Assembly (NCBI GenBank): GCA_046704785.1
Contig: JBJKRF010000093.1
Span: 1-55,290 of the forward strand
DNA length: 55,290 nucleotides
From: JBJKRF01 sp046704785
Lineage (GTDB): Bacteria; Chloroflexota; Anaerolineae; Anaerolineales; Villigracilaceae
Reading direction: 5' to 3'
This document shows, piece after piece, positions 1 to 8,405 of this stretch. The stretch's first letter is position 1. Each line of letters opens with the position of its first letter. Below the pieces are notes generated by a model. It ran no database searches. It worked only from the letters and a program-made list of their open reading frames with translations, and had not been told where the DNA came from. Both the position numbers and the translations under genes were made by a program.

Positions 1-30
1 CATGGCCTGTCGTGACATGAAGAGAGGTGG

Positions 31-213
31 TTGCGGGCTTCGTTCCCGCTTTTTAATCCTGAATTATGCCACAATGACAGGCCACCTTCTTTATATTTGG
101 TTGCGGCTGGAAGCCGCGCTATGATTAACATGCTCAACCAGCAGCCTGCCAGCGCCTACACGCCCGACTTGAGCCAACTGGATGCAATGATGCAGTCGAT
201 TGAGATTAAGTAA
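31..213 (+). other. possible small ORF in an otherwise non-coding left edge
   Basis: The first 317 bases contain no recognisable gene. A 60-codon frame opens with TTG at 31; an internal ATG at 121 would give a 30-residue peptide ending in IEIK just before a strong hairpin. The predicted peptide has a normal amino-acid mix in its second half, but I recognise no domain and see no convincing ribosome binding site. An imperfect inverted repeat (GGCCTGTC near 4 and GACAGGCC near 75) lies around its start. It could be the decayed remnant of a longer gene or chance coding. Confidence 0.15.
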
Positions 214-217
214 AGCA

Positions 218-253
218 GAGAGTGTGTGGATTGTAAATGGTCCACACACTCTC
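218..253. terminator. perfect 13-bp hairpin, probable terminator
   Basis: GAGAGTGTGTGGA at 218-230 pairs perfectly with TCCACACACTCTC at 241-253 around a 10-nt loop. No clean U-tract follows on the plus strand. On the minus strand the stem is followed by GCTTTACTTAAT, so it may end the rsfS transcript that stops at 318. Confidence 0.55.
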
Positions 254-317
254 CGTCATTCGTTTCTGGCTATCTTGTAGTAGCTCCTGAAATTATCGAG
301 GAACCGAGCATAGCAAC

Positions 318-662
318 TTATTGCACCCGTAGAAGAATTTTCCCCTCTTGCCAGAGTTCTTCCAACTGATAATATTCCCGCATGTCCGGCGCGAACAAGT
401 GCACGACCACGCCGCCGAAATCTACAATCACCCACCCGCCGGACGACAGGCCCTCTTGGCGACCCTTTAGCTTGTGCTTTTCGCGCACATCGTCCTGTAG
501 GCCTTTGGCCAGGGCGTCTAGCATGCGGTCACTCGTTCCAGAGCAGATGACGAAAAAATCTGTAAAGATGGCTACGTTTTGCAAATCCAGCAAAACAATA
601 TCCTCCCCTTTTTTCTCTTCAAGTGCGTCGTCGATTGTATGAGCAAGGTCTATTGAGTTCAG
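318..662 (-). CDS. rsfS: ribosome silencing factor RsfS (YbeB/iojap family)
   Basis: RsfS binds ribosomal protein uL14 and blocks joining of the 30S and 50S subunits when nutrients are short. The frame reads through the family core: EEKKGEDIVLLDLQ, the ICSGTSDRM motif, GGWVIVDFGGVVVHLF and a C-terminal YYQLEELW. A TTG at 593 would delete the first beta strand, but the homologous region continues upstream (IDLAHTIDDALEEKKG). The only plausible start before the in-frame stop is CTG at 662-660, preceded by GAGG at a spacing of 6 nt, giving 114 residues, a normal family length. The gene follows thpR by 20 bp, so the two are probably co-transcribed. The usual neighbour nadD is not in the window. 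Confidence 0.9.
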   Translation of the reverse strand: MNSIDLAHTIDDALEEKKGEDIVLLDLQNVAIFTDFFVICSGTSDRMLDALAKGLQDDVREKHKLKGRQEGLSSGGWVIVDFGGVVVHLFAPDMREYYQLEELWQEGKILLRVQ

Positions 663-682
663 GGTTCACCTCGTATGAAGAA

Positions 683-1258
683 TTATCCCAACGGGGCGGT
701 AGCTAACAAACTGTAGATCGGACCGTTGGGCCGCAGGTCGCTGCGCATCAAGTCGATTTGCCTTACCTGAAACGTGCCAAGAGCCCCAACGACGTTGTTT
801 CCCAATGTCGTGCGGATCGTTTGTAAGTCGGTGGGGGAAATCTGATCGCGAATGCGTCCAATGGTCAGATGTGGCGAGAATGGCTTTTCATCCGTCGCAT
901 AACCCAGCTTTGCAGTCGCCGACTCGATTCCATGTTGCAGACGACTCAGAGCCGGCGGCGCCTCCAGACCGATCCAGATTACCCGTGGCCGTTTTGCCGT
1001 TGGAAAGGCGCCCATTTGGCCGACCTGAACCTCGAAGGGCTGATGGAGCCCGGCCTCTGCCTGGAGCGTCTGTGTCAGCAGTTCAACGTTCGCCGGGGAA
1101 ATCTCGCCCAGGAATTTTAATGTCAGGTGGATGTTTTGGCTGTCTACCCAGCGGATACCACGTCCGCCCAGTTTTTTTAAAGGGGAAATTTCGCGGACAA
1201 TTGCTTGTCGGATGTTTTCTGGAATTTGGATGGCAATAAAAGTGCGGATTAAACTCAT
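683..1258 (-). CDS. thpR: RNA 2',3'-cyclic phosphodiesterase ThpR (2H/LigT family)
   Basis: A 191-residue cytoplasmic protein of the 2H phosphoesterase superfamily, which opens 2',3'-cyclic phosphates on RNA ends; some members ligate tRNA halves in vitro. Both catalytic HxTx motifs are present: HLTL near residues 44-47 and HLTI near 130-133. The N-terminus (RTFIAIQIPENIR) and the spacing of the two motifs are typical of LigT/ThpR. It lies between a receiver protein upstream (7 bp gap) and rsfS downstream (20 bp), suggesting one small minus-strand operon. The in vivo substrate of this family is usually unknown, and nothing here resolves it. Confidence 0.9.
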   Translation of the reverse strand: MSLIRTFIAIQIPENIRQAIVREISPLKKLGGRGIRWVDSQNIHLTLKFLGEISPANVELLTQTLQAEAGLHQPFEVQVGQMGAFPTAKRPRVIWIGLEAPPALSRLQHGIESATAKLGYATDEKPFSPHLTIGRIRDQISPTDLQTIRTTLGNNVVGALGTFQVRQIDLMRSDLRPNGPIYSLLATAPLG

Positions 1259-1265
1259 ATAGCGC

Positions 1266-1643
1266 TTACTGGCTTCCCGTTACTTTATCGACAGCCTGCT
1301 TCAGATCGAGAAATCCGACGGGTTTCGTCAGATAGACGGAGGCTCCTGCATCCATCCCAGACTTGATATCGACGGGCATGCTTTTGGCCGAGACCACGAT
1401 CACCGGAATCTTGGCTAGCGTTGGTTCGCGACGCATGTAACGCAAAACCTCCAGGCCGGAAATATCTGGCATCATAACATCCAGAATGACCACGTCTGGC
1501 ATTTCTGCAGTAATGAGCGAGATAGCGGGTTCACTGGAATAAGTCTTGACCACGCGAAACCCGTTGACACGCATCATTTCTGCGAACATCTCGGCGGCAT
1601 CTGGCTCATCTTCAACAACAACAACGGTTCTTTGTGGGTCCAT
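1266..1643 (-). CDS. stand-alone response-regulator receiver (CheY-like)
   Basis: A 125-residue single receiver domain with no output domain. The acidic pocket is E11/D12, the phospho-acceptor is D55 in VVILDVMMPD, the switch Ser is S85 in VVSAKS, and the conserved Lys is K107 in YLTKP. The open frame continues upstream through a tRNA gene, which cannot be coding. ATG at 1643 is preferred because the receiver fold begins there (RTVVVVEDEP), with GGAG about 12 nt upstream. No histidine kinase is nearby, so the partner is unknown. Receiver-only proteins commonly act by protein-protein contact or in phosphorelays. Confidence 0.85.
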   Translation of the reverse strand: MDPQRTVVVVEDEPDAAEMFAEMMRVNGFRVVKTYSSEPAISLITAEMPDVVILDVMMPDISGLEVLRYMRREPTLAKIPVIVVSAKSMPVDIKSGMDAGASVYLTKPVGFLDLKQAVDKVTGSQ

Positions 1644-1784
1644 GAAAGGTCGACACTCCGCATTGCTATGGCTAAAAATAGCATATTCCCCATGAAAAGA
1701 CAAGGGTTCTTCGGGGATGGTTGCCCATCTTTGTTGTCGCTTCCGAAAGGTTGCGACATCCTCTTGTAATATGGCTTTATACAT

Positions 1785-1827
1785 CCAACAAAAAGAGAAA
1801 TCAGGGTGCGGCGTACAACCCTGATTT
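1785..1827 (-). terminator. rho-independent terminator after tRNA-Val
   Basis: On the minus strand AAATCAGGGT (1827-1818) pairs with ACCCTGATTT (1807-1798) around a 10-nt loop, followed by the U-rich TTTCTCTTTTTG. It starts 9 bp after the tRNA 3' end and separates the tRNA from the receiver gene. Confidence 0.75.
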
Positions 1828-1835
1828 CCTATCAA

Positions 1836-1912
1836 TGGTGGGCGCGGAGGGACTCGAACCCCCGACCTCATGTGTGTGATACATGCGCTCTAACCAGCTG
1901 AGCTACGCGCCC
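1836..1912 (-). tRNA. tRNA-Val (anticodon CAC)
   Basis: Read on the minus strand, the 7-bp acceptor stem GGGCGCG/CGCGCCC closes a full cloverleaf: D stem GCTC/GAGC, anticodon stem CATGT/ACATG with loop ATCACAC (U33, anticodon CAC reading GUG), and T stem GGGGG/CCCTC (one G-U) with a TTCGAGT loop. The discriminator A and the CCA tail are encoded (ACCA at 1839-1836). A terminator hairpin follows directly. Confidence 0.97.
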
Positions 1913-2023
1913 GGGCGGACGAGATTATAGTCGAGGTCAAGCGGTTTGGCAAGGTCGACGAAAAAGCGTGTGAATCTGTTTCGTCATAGCGATTGCCGAA
2001 GAGCCAAAAGGCGTCCGAAAGGT

Positions 2024-3226
2024 TTATGGTGGTGGAAGGAACTGCCACGGGTTGACTTTGCTGTAAAGGGTGTGCATCAACTCGAAATGCAGGTGAGGCC
2101 CCGACGAATTCCCGGTGCTGCCGATGGCGCCGATAACCGTTCCCTGATCCACGCTTTGGCCACAGACCACATCGATCCCACTCAGGTGGGCATACAACGA
2201 CTGCCAGCCGTTGCCGTGATCGACCATGATCATGTTTCCGTAGCCCCAGTCGTTCCAGCCGGCATAGACGATTACGCCAGCGTCGACGGCCCAAACAGCC
2301 TCGCCAGTGTTTCCGGCAATGTCGATGCCGCGGTGGATGGGAGTGTAATTGTAGCCGGAAAGATAATGGTTCTTCGACGGCCAGATGAACGAGCCGGTGC
2401 CAATGGCGCCGCCAGTGACCGGCCCGCAGGAACCGGGCCCCAGCACACGCGCCACCGCCGGGTTTGAGCGGGTAATGCCTGCCGGTGCGCTCCATGAAAC
2501 CAGTTCGCGCGTCCCACCGGGGATGATCAGCCAAGTGCCCGGCTTGATATTCGGATTGGAATAGTCGCCGACTGTCTTGGCGTCCAATTTGTTCGGCGGA
2601 TAATTAACGATGTCATCCGGCTTGACATTAAAAAACTTTGCCACGCCGTTCAAGCCGTCGCCGTCCTGCCACTGGTAATACGTTCCGTCCACTGGCAGAA
2701 TATTCAATACGTCGCCGACTTTCAGATTTTCCGGTGTGTCATGCAGCAGGTTATAGTTGCCGAAAAGAATTGTTTCGGGCTTCAAGCTGTATTTGTCGGC
2801 AATGCTGATGACCGTATCGCCTTGTTGAACGGTATATTTGATGATGTCTTGGCGCGGGCGATTCGGAATGGTCGTGTGTATCACCGCATAGCGCGGAATC
2901 CCCTGTGACTCTTCCGAAACTGGCTGGACTGCCTGGCTGACAACCACGGCGGGGGTTGCGGTGGGCGCATCGGCCAGTGCAACGCTGTCGGGTGATACGT
3001 TTCGGTAAAAAAGCTGCATCAGCCATACCACAATCAGTACGCCAACTAACGTCAGGAATGCCGTCCCGACGTGCGTGAACGTCTCGCCTATGCCCAACCG
3101 CGCCAGCGCTTCCATCCAGTTCGTGAACGTGCTTCGTCCTTTGGAATCCTCAAGCGCCTCCTCGGACGACTTATCTTCTTGCGGTGCTTGTGGTCTCATT
3201 TCTGGGAATTCTTCACTCATCCTCAT
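2024..3226 (-). CDS. membrane-anchored LysM/M23 peptidoglycan endopeptidase
   Basis: A 400-residue envelope protein. A charged cytoplasmic N-terminus (1-50) precedes one transmembrane segment (about 52-73), a linker, a LysM domain at about 130-178 (YTVQQGDTVISIADKY), a second LysM-like stretch ending about 237, and a C-terminal M23/LytM domain (about 295-395). Zinc and catalytic residues are visible: H298 and D302 in HRGID, H347 in YAHLSG and the HLH motif at 378-380. M23 enzymes cut peptide cross-links, and an intact active site suggests a real hydrolase rather than an EnvC/NlpD-like activator. A second possible start lies two codons downstream. The next gene upstream ends about 200 bp away, so it is probably transcribed alone. 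Confidence 0.9.
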   Translation of the reverse strand: MRMSEEFPEMRPQAPQEDKSSEEALEDSKGRSTFTNWMEALARLGIGETFTHVGTAFLTLVGVLIVVWLMQLFYRNVSPDSVALADAPTATPAVVVSQAVQPVSEESQGIPRYAVIHTTIPNRPRQDIIKYTVQQGDTVISIADKYSLKPETILFGNYNLLHDTPENLKVGDVLNILPVDGTYYQWQDGDGLNGVAKFFNVKPDDIVNYPPNKLDAKTVGDYSNPNIKPGTWLIIPGGTRELVSWSAPAGITRSNPAVARVLGPGSCGPVTGGAIGTGSFIWPSKNHYLSGYNYTPIHRGIDIAGNTGEAVWAVDAGVIVYAGWNDWGYGNMIMVDHGNGWQSLYAHLSGIDVVCGQSVDQGTVIGAIGSTGNSSGPHLHFELMHTLYSKVNPWQFLPPP

Positions 3227-3423
3227 TGCCTATGGGTAAATCCGTATCTTTCCAATTTGCCAAGGGGGCAGGACTGCCCGTCCTGCAAGTTTCCCCATCG
3301 GACTGAACCAACGCATGGGGCGCATGATAACACCTCGGAAAAGGAGCGTCAAGCTGACCCTTAAGCCAAGATGAGACGTCACCGCCTCGTTTGCGCCTCT
3401 GTTTTATCTGGCGCGGCACGGAA

Positions 3424-4683
3424 TCAACCCACCCGTAGACGCACCGTCGGATTAAGCAGATGAATCCCCCCGATGACGGCCAGGCATAGACCGCCGCAAA
3501 TCAGTGCTGTCACGCCAACGTCCCAGGTTTGGGCCATCCAGCCAATGACCAGGCTGCCGAACGGCGCCACCCCCTGGAGCGCCCACAAATAGGTGCCAAA
3601 CACGCGTCCGCGTAGGTTGTCCGGCACGTCCACTTGAATCAGGATATTCATCATCGCCAATTGAATGACCGAGCCCCAGCCAATGACGGCGATCAACAGG
3701 TAGGTGACGGTTGTGTTGCGCGTCAGTCCGATTCCCAGCAGGGCCAGGATGAACGTCACCTGGCCGACGATCAGCAGCCAACCCTTCCGGCGCGTGTCAT
3801 ACGATGCCACCAGGACGGACGCGATCAGTGCGCCCACGCCTTGCGCCGTAAACATGGCGCTGTTGCGCGCTGCTACGATGGCGTCAGTATCGCCAACCTG
3901 TCCCAGCAGGTCCTTGGCGATGGCCGGAATCTGCTGCACGAAGGGAAAACCGATGAATCCGATGATCCCGGCCATGAGCACGATCAGGCTGACCAAGGTG
4001 TTCTTCAGGATGTAGCGCTGCCCTTCGCGAAAATCGTCTGCCCAGTTGGCGGTGTTGGCCTCGAGACGCGCCTGGAAGGGGGTCTGCACGAAGAACAGAC
4101 CGATGATCACGAACAGGTAGCTGAGGCCGTTGGAAAAGAAGGCCCAGCCCTCGCCACGCTCTCCAAGCAAAACCAGGAAGGGCGCAGCCAGCGTTGGCCC
4201 CAACACACGCGCCAGATTGAACACCGTGGACTGGAGTGCGATGGCGTTGGGCAGCGACTGCTTGCCCACCAGTTCAATCAACATGGCCTGGCGCGCGGTA
4301 ATCTCAAAGGCGCTGGCAGCGCCCAACAGGAAGGAGAGCAGCACAATGTGCCAGATTTGCACCACGCCGGTCAACGTCAGAAAGGCCAATACCAACGCCT
4401 GCGCCATCTCGATGGTTTGCATCCAGATGACGACTTTGCGTTTGTCGAGTCGCTCCACGATGACGCCGCCCGGAAGCGCCAGCAGCAGGGTGGGCAGCAT
4501 GCTCGAAAAACCGATCAGCCCCAAGTCGAAGGGGCTGCCCGTCAACTGGTAGGCCAGATACGGCTGGGTCGTATTTTGCATCCAGGTGCCGATCGACGAA
4601 AGGAACTGGCCGACCCAAAAGATGAGAAAATCCCGCGAGGCCAGCGCGGGATAGCGGTTGATGACCCAGAATTTGAAATGCAT
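3424..4683 (-). CDS. MFS transporter (EntS/MFS_3-like exporter)
   Basis: A 419-residue integral membrane protein of the major facilitator superfamily, with about 12 hydrophobic segments. The N-terminus (SRDFLIFWVGQFLSSIGTWMQ) and the loop between TM2 and TM3 (GGVIVERLDKRKVV) match the MFS_3 group that includes enterobactin exporter EntS. The second half has the matching DNLRGRVFGTY loop. The substrate cannot be read from sequence. The stop of the upstream SRAP gene lies 13 bp before this start, so the two may be co-transcribed, but no siderophore or drug genes lie nearby. Confidence 0.85.
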   Translation of the reverse strand: MHFKFWVINRYPALASRDFLIFWVGQFLSSIGTWMQNTTQPYLAYQLTGSPFDLGLIGFSSMLPTLLLALPGGVIVERLDKRKVVIWMQTIEMAQALVLAFLTLTGVVQIWHIVLLSFLLGAASAFEITARQAMLIELVGKQSLPNAIALQSTVFNLARVLGPTLAAPFLVLLGERGEGWAFFSNGLSYLFVIIGLFFVQTPFQARLEANTANWADDFREGQRYILKNTLVSLIVLMAGIIGFIGFPFVQQIPAIAKDLLGQVGDTDAIVAARNSAMFTAQGVGALIASVLVASYDTRRKGWLLIVGQVTFILALLGIGLTRNTTVTYLLIAVIGWGSVIQLAMMNILIQVDVPDNLRGRVFGTYLWALQGVAPFGSLVIGWMAQTWDVGVTALICGGLCLAVIGGIHLLNPTVRLRVG

Positions 4684-4696
4684 TCCAGGGCCTTTT

Positions 4697-5371
4697 TTAG
4701 TCGTGGGCGGGCAGTACCAGTTCGGGACGGTCGTTGGCCGGGCTGTTGACCAGCGTCGAAACGGGATGCGCCGTCATTTCATCGGCGGGGTAGGGCGCCA
4801 GTAAGGCTTGCAACTCGTCCGGCTTGTGCGCTGCCGCGTCTATCCATTTCGCGTAGTCAATAGGGCGCAAGATGACCGGCATCCGGTTGTGCAGCGTGGA
4901 CATCAGTGCATTGGGCGTCGTGGTAATGATGGTGCAGGATTTGATCTGCGAACCATCGGGCGCGTGCCACTCATCCCACAGCCCGGCGAAGGCGAAGGGC
5001 CGGCCCGAGGCCAGACGGATGAAGTACGGCACCTTGAGCTTCGTTCCCGGCTGCAACTTCCACTCGTAGAAACCGTCGGCGAAGATCAGGCAGCGGTGGT
5101 ATTTGTAGCTGCCGCGAAAGGACGGTTTTTCGCCCAAGGTCTCGGCGCGGGCGTTGATCAGGCGCGAACCGATGGTCGGGTCTTTGGCCCAACTCGGAAT
5201 CAGCCCCCAGACGAAGTAATCGGCGGCGTTCTTGCCATCGTTGGGCAGTACCAGCACCGGCTGGGTGGGGGCCACGTTGAAACGCGGCCCACTCTCCGCC
5301 GGGAAGGAAAAGGCCGGGAAAGCATCCTGCAACTCGGCTGTGTCGACCGTCAAGGTAAATCGTCCGCACAT
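4697..5371 (-). CDS. SRAP-family abasic-site DNA-protein crosslinker (YedK/HMCES)
   Basis: A 224-residue protein of the SOS-response-associated peptidase family. Members use an N-terminal Cys to form a thiazolidine crosslink with abasic sites in single-stranded DNA. The invariant residues are present: Cys2 exposed after Met removal (MCGRFTL), N32 in RFNVAPTQ, E103 in ADGFYEWK and a His in LHNRMPVIL. WGLIPSWAKD and INARAET are further family motifs. It lies 13 bp upstream of the MFS gene. I see no LexA-type operator in its upstream region. Confidence 0.92.
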   Translation of the reverse strand: MCGRFTLTVDTAELQDAFPAFSFPAESGPRFNVAPTQPVLVLPNDGKNAADYFVWGLIPSWAKDPTIGSRLINARAETLGEKPSFRGSYKYHRCLIFADGFYEWKLQPGTKLKVPYFIRLASGRPFAFAGLWDEWHAPDGSQIKSCTIITTTPNALMSTLHNRMPVILRPIDYAKWIDAAAHKPDELQALLAPYPADEMTAHPVSTLVNSPANDRPELVLPAHD

Positions 5372-5431
5372 ACGAAATCTCCTTAAGAGTCTTTCTTGCT
5401 TACTGCTTCACAGTTGCTAATTTGCTGAACC

Positions 5432-6904
5432 TTATTTCCCCGAAATGCCGCCCTCGGTCAGCGCGCGCAGGTCCGACAGGGCCGCCAGGATTTCATCGGC
5501 GCTGACGGGACGATCCTCGTCGCGGTGCCGCAGCGCGCTGCTTTGGGCTTTTTCCACGGCCAGCTCGCGGATGGATGCGTTTTTGGCCAGGGCCTCCTTG
5601 ACCAGCGCCGCGCCCTGGCTGTAGCCGATCAGCGGGTTGAGCGCGGTGACGATGATGGCGTTCTTTGACAGCCAGCCTTCGGCCTTCTCGCGGTTGGCCC
5701 GCAAACCCTGGATGGCGCGCGTGGTGAAAGCCTGCACCGCGCCAATGGTGACCTGCATCTCCTCGAACAGGTTGTGCGCGATGATGGGCATCATCACGTT
5801 CAGCTCGAGTTGCCCGGCCTGGACGGCCATTGCCACGGCGGTGTCGCAGCCGATCACGTGGAACATCGCCATATCGAGCATTTCGGCCAATACGGGGTTC
5901 ACCTTGCCCGGCATGATCGACGAACCGGGCTGTACGGCTGGCAAGTGGATTTCATCCAGGCCGGTGGACGGCCCGGAGGCCAGCAGGCGCAGGTCGTTGG
6001 CGATGCGGATCAACGTCAACGCCAGTGTGCGCAGCGAGGCCGAGAAATCGACAGCGTCGGCCATGGACTGCATCGACTCGAACAGGTTGTCGGACTCGTA
6101 GAGAGTCAGTCCCGTCAGCGCCGAGAGCTTTTTCACCATTCGAGCGTGATACTCCGGGTGGGCGTTCAATCCCGACCCGACGGCGGTGCCGCCGATTCCC
6201 AGGCGGCGCAGCCCCTCGGCAGAGCGCTGGATGCGCCCGGACTCGCGTTCGACCGCCTTGGCGTACGCGCCGAACTCCTGCCCCAACCGCACGGGGACGG
6301 CGTCCTGCAGGTGGGTGCGCCCCGATTTAACGATGTCGTCAAAGGCGGCGGCCTTGGCTTCCAGCGCGGTTTGCAGACCCTTGAGCGCGGCCAGCAACTC
6401 ATCCAGCCGCCACAGCGCCCCCAGGCGGATGGCCGTCGGGATGGTGTCGTTGGTCGATTGCGCCATGTTGACGTGGTCGTTGGGATGCACGTAGTATTGT
6501 CCCGGCGTGCCGCCCAAAATTTGCGTGGCACGATTGGCGATCACTTCGTTGGTGTTCATGTTGTGACTGGTTCCGGCGCCGGCCTGGAAGGGGTCCACCA
6601 CGAACTGGCCGTCCCATTTTCCGGCGATGACCTCGTCTGCGGCCTGTTGGATGGCCTGCACCAATTGTTCTGCGCTGAAATGCTTGTCATCCACTTCGCG
6701 GTCGTTGAACAGGCCAAGCTCGAAATTGACCTCCACGGCGGCGCGTTTGACGGTGGCGATGCTCCAGATGAAGGCGCGCCATGGGCGCAGTCCGCTGATG
6801 GGAAAATTTTCCACGGCGCGTTGGGTCTGTGCGCCGTATAGCGCTTCGGCGGGCACTTTGAGCTCGCCGAGCGAGTCCTTTTCGAGACGGAATTCCTGAG
6901 TCAT
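5432..6904 (-). CDS. class II fumarase/aspartase-family lyase
   Basis: A 490-residue enzyme of the fumarase/aspartase superfamily, most likely fumarate hydratase (fumarate + water to malate) or aspartate ammonia-lyase. The signature GSSIMPGKVNP carries the flexible catalytic Ser loop, and SGRTHLQD holds the second conserved segment. Some motifs are fumarase-like (YGAQTQRA near the N-terminus, NEVIANRA), others aspartase-like (GAGTSHNMNTNEV, QSTND, GQLELNV). ATG at 6904 is chosen over an upstream start because AGGAGG lies 6 nt before it and homology starts at once (FRLEKDSLGELKVP). The flanking SRAP and DUF3048 genes do not inform the pathway. Confidence 0.85.
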   Translation of the reverse strand: MTQEFRLEKDSLGELKVPAEALYGAQTQRAVENFPISGLRPWRAFIWSIATVKRAAVEVNFELGLFNDREVDDKHFSAEQLVQAIQQAADEVIAGKWDGQFVVDPFQAGAGTSHNMNTNEVIANRATQILGGTPGQYYVHPNDHVNMAQSTNDTIPTAIRLGALWRLDELLAALKGLQTALEAKAAAFDDIVKSGRTHLQDAVPVRLGQEFGAYAKAVERESGRIQRSAEGLRRLGIGGTAVGSGLNAHPEYHARMVKKLSALTGLTLYESDNLFESMQSMADAVDFSASLRTLALTLIRIANDLRLLASGPSTGLDEIHLPAVQPGSSIMPGKVNPVLAEMLDMAMFHVIGCDTAVAMAVQAGQLELNVMMPIIAHNLFEEMQVTIGAVQAFTTRAIQGLRANREKAEGWLSKNAIIVTALNPLIGYSQGAALVKEALAKNASIRELAVEKAQSSALRHRDEDRPVSADEILAALSDLRALTEGGISGK

Positions 6905-6979
6905 GCAAATCCTCCTGGCGTGATGCGGTAATGGTACCGCCCATATCTCCACGTTTATTCCTCGGTGGAGAACCTGTTT

Positions 6980-8353
6980 TTAATGATTGTGGCGCGGCGT
7001 AGGCGATGGGGGGCGGGGCGTTTCAGTCGGTTTGAATTTCGTTGCCGTGGGTGTGGGCGTGAAATAGCGCGGCGGAATGAAGAAGAAGAACTCCATGGTC
7101 TTGTCTTCCTGCTTCATCGTGCCTTCCGGGTCGGTGACCTCGTAGAACGTCACGCCGGGGTTGAGACCAACAGGGTTCCCTGCCTGGTCGACCAGTTCAA
7201 TTTGCTGGTCGATTTTGTCGCGCACCCAACGTCCCTTGATCATGCGTCCATCGCGGAAAACATAGGCATCGCCCGATCCGATCAGTTTGATATCGAAGAC
7301 CTGGTCGGCGCGATCGAACTGGTTATGGAAAAGGTGCGGTACGACCAGTTCGACGACGTTGTTGGCGGTGACCTGCTGGTTGGTTAGTTTGTCGATCAGC
7401 GGCGTGTAGACCTCCGCCTGGCCGTTCAAGGCGTCAACGGCGTCCGAATAGCGCAGGTAGAGGTTCTTCGTCGGGTCATATTCCCAATCATTGTAGCAGT
7501 AGCTGGAATAATGATTGAAGATTTTGGTAATTGCCGTGCCAGACCAGTCTGGCAGTAAGCCGTACGTGAAGGTTGGACGTAAGTTCTGACGGCTGTTATC
7601 CCGCAGCATGGGGCCGACCCCGGCGGTGTTCACGAAATAGTTGTCGAAGCCCTGGATGGCTTTGTCACGGCATAGCGGCGGGCAGTTGTCGTCACGCGGC
7701 ATGAAAAGCAGGTAGTACAGGCCTGGACTGTTGAGTAGATAATTACGCACGCGCAAATCTGCGCTGGCGAAGACCAGCGAGGCGTGGTACATGCGCATGA
7801 TGTGTTCGTCGAAATAGCGCCCGGAGCGCACCGGCCCTGCCATGGAGGCGTCCTGACCATAGAAGACCCCGATGAAACGGGTCAACCCGTCTTCGATGTA
7901 GTATTCATAGACGACATCGGCTTTAGTCAGGCCGTATTGATAGTTACGTACACTACGAGGAAAATTGGTGATCTTGACGGACACCGGGCGGCGGTTGAGC
8001 AAGGAGGGATCCGCGACTTTCAAGCCGGTGATTGGATCGATATCCGCCGAGACCTGGTTTGGGTTCACGCCCGGCAGCGGAATCGGCGTGATGGGCGTGC
8101 GGGTTGGCGGGATGGGAGACGGGGTGACCGGTCGGGGAGTCACCGTCGAAGCGCTGAACGTAGGAGTAAGCGACGGCAAGGTGGGCAGAAGCGTAACCTC
8201 ACTGGTCAGGTTTGCTGCTGAGGCGCGTCCGGTGTTCGAAAAAACATATTGGAGCATGCCACTGTTGAGCGCCCAAATCAGGAACAAACCGCCCAGGACG
8301 ATAACCAATCCCCAAACGACCAGGACGAAGAAGCGTAGATGGGATGCTTTCAC
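6980..8353 (-). CDS. DUF3048-domain exported protein, membrane anchored
   Basis: A 457-residue protein with an N-terminal transmembrane segment (about 7-30), a Pro/Thr-rich linker (about 55-95) and the two-part DUF3048 fold known from YerB. Family landmarks are PITGLKVADPSLL, the RPVSVKITN strand, VYEYYIEDGLTRF, FYG followed after a few residues by GPVRSGR, and a C-terminal half with SYCYNDWEYD, YLRYSDAVDAL and VFRDGRMIKGRW. It ends in another TPTPT tail. The function of DUF3048 is not established; YerB is a predicted lipoprotein. No lipobox Cys is visible here, so an uncleaved anchor is likely. The paralogue lies immediately upstream with a 52-bp gap. Confidence 0.85.
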   Translation of the reverse strand: MKASHLRFFVLVVWGLVIVLGGLFLIWALNSGMLQYVFSNTGRASAANLTSEVTLLPTLPSLTPTFSASTVTPRPVTPSPIPPTRTPITPIPLPGVNPNQVSADIDPITGLKVADPSLLNRRPVSVKITNFPRSVRNYQYGLTKADVVYEYYIEDGLTRFIGVFYGQDASMAGPVRSGRYFDEHIMRMYHASLVFASADLRVRNYLLNSPGLYYLLFMPRDDNCPPLCRDKAIQGFDNYFVNTAGVGPMLRDNSRQNLRPTFTYGLLPDWSGTAITKIFNHYSSYCYNDWEYDPTKNLYLRYSDAVDALNGQAEVYTPLIDKLTNQQVTANNVVELVVPHLFHNQFDRADQVFDIKLIGSGDAYVFRDGRMIKGRWVRDKIDQQIELVDQAGNPVGLNPGVTFYEVTDPEGTMKQEDKTMEFFFFIPPRYFTPTPTATKFKPTETPRPPSPTPRHNH

Positions 8354-8405
8354 TGTTGGTGATTATACCTGCTTCTGTTGGAGTTCGGCTCCCAGAGAGC
8401 CAAAA

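Noticed and set aside
1644..1871. Longer N-terminus for the receiver protein
   Set aside because: The open frame runs through a complete tRNA gene and its terminator, so translation cannot start there; the receiver fold begins at ATG 1643.
3213..3419. 68-codon frame upstream of the M23 peptidase gene
   Set aside because: No ribosome site, biased composition and no family features; it overlaps the M23 start.
3634..4749. 371-codon open frame on the plus strand opposite the MFS and SRAP genes
   Set aside because: It is antisense to well-supported genes with family motifs. Its composition (runs of Asp, Gln, His) is what an antisense frame of a GC-rich gene gives, with no recognisable domain.
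5774..6841. 355-codon plus-strand frame across the fumarase/aspartase gene
   Set aside because: It is an antisense shadow of a gene with clear catalytic signatures; no motif of its own.
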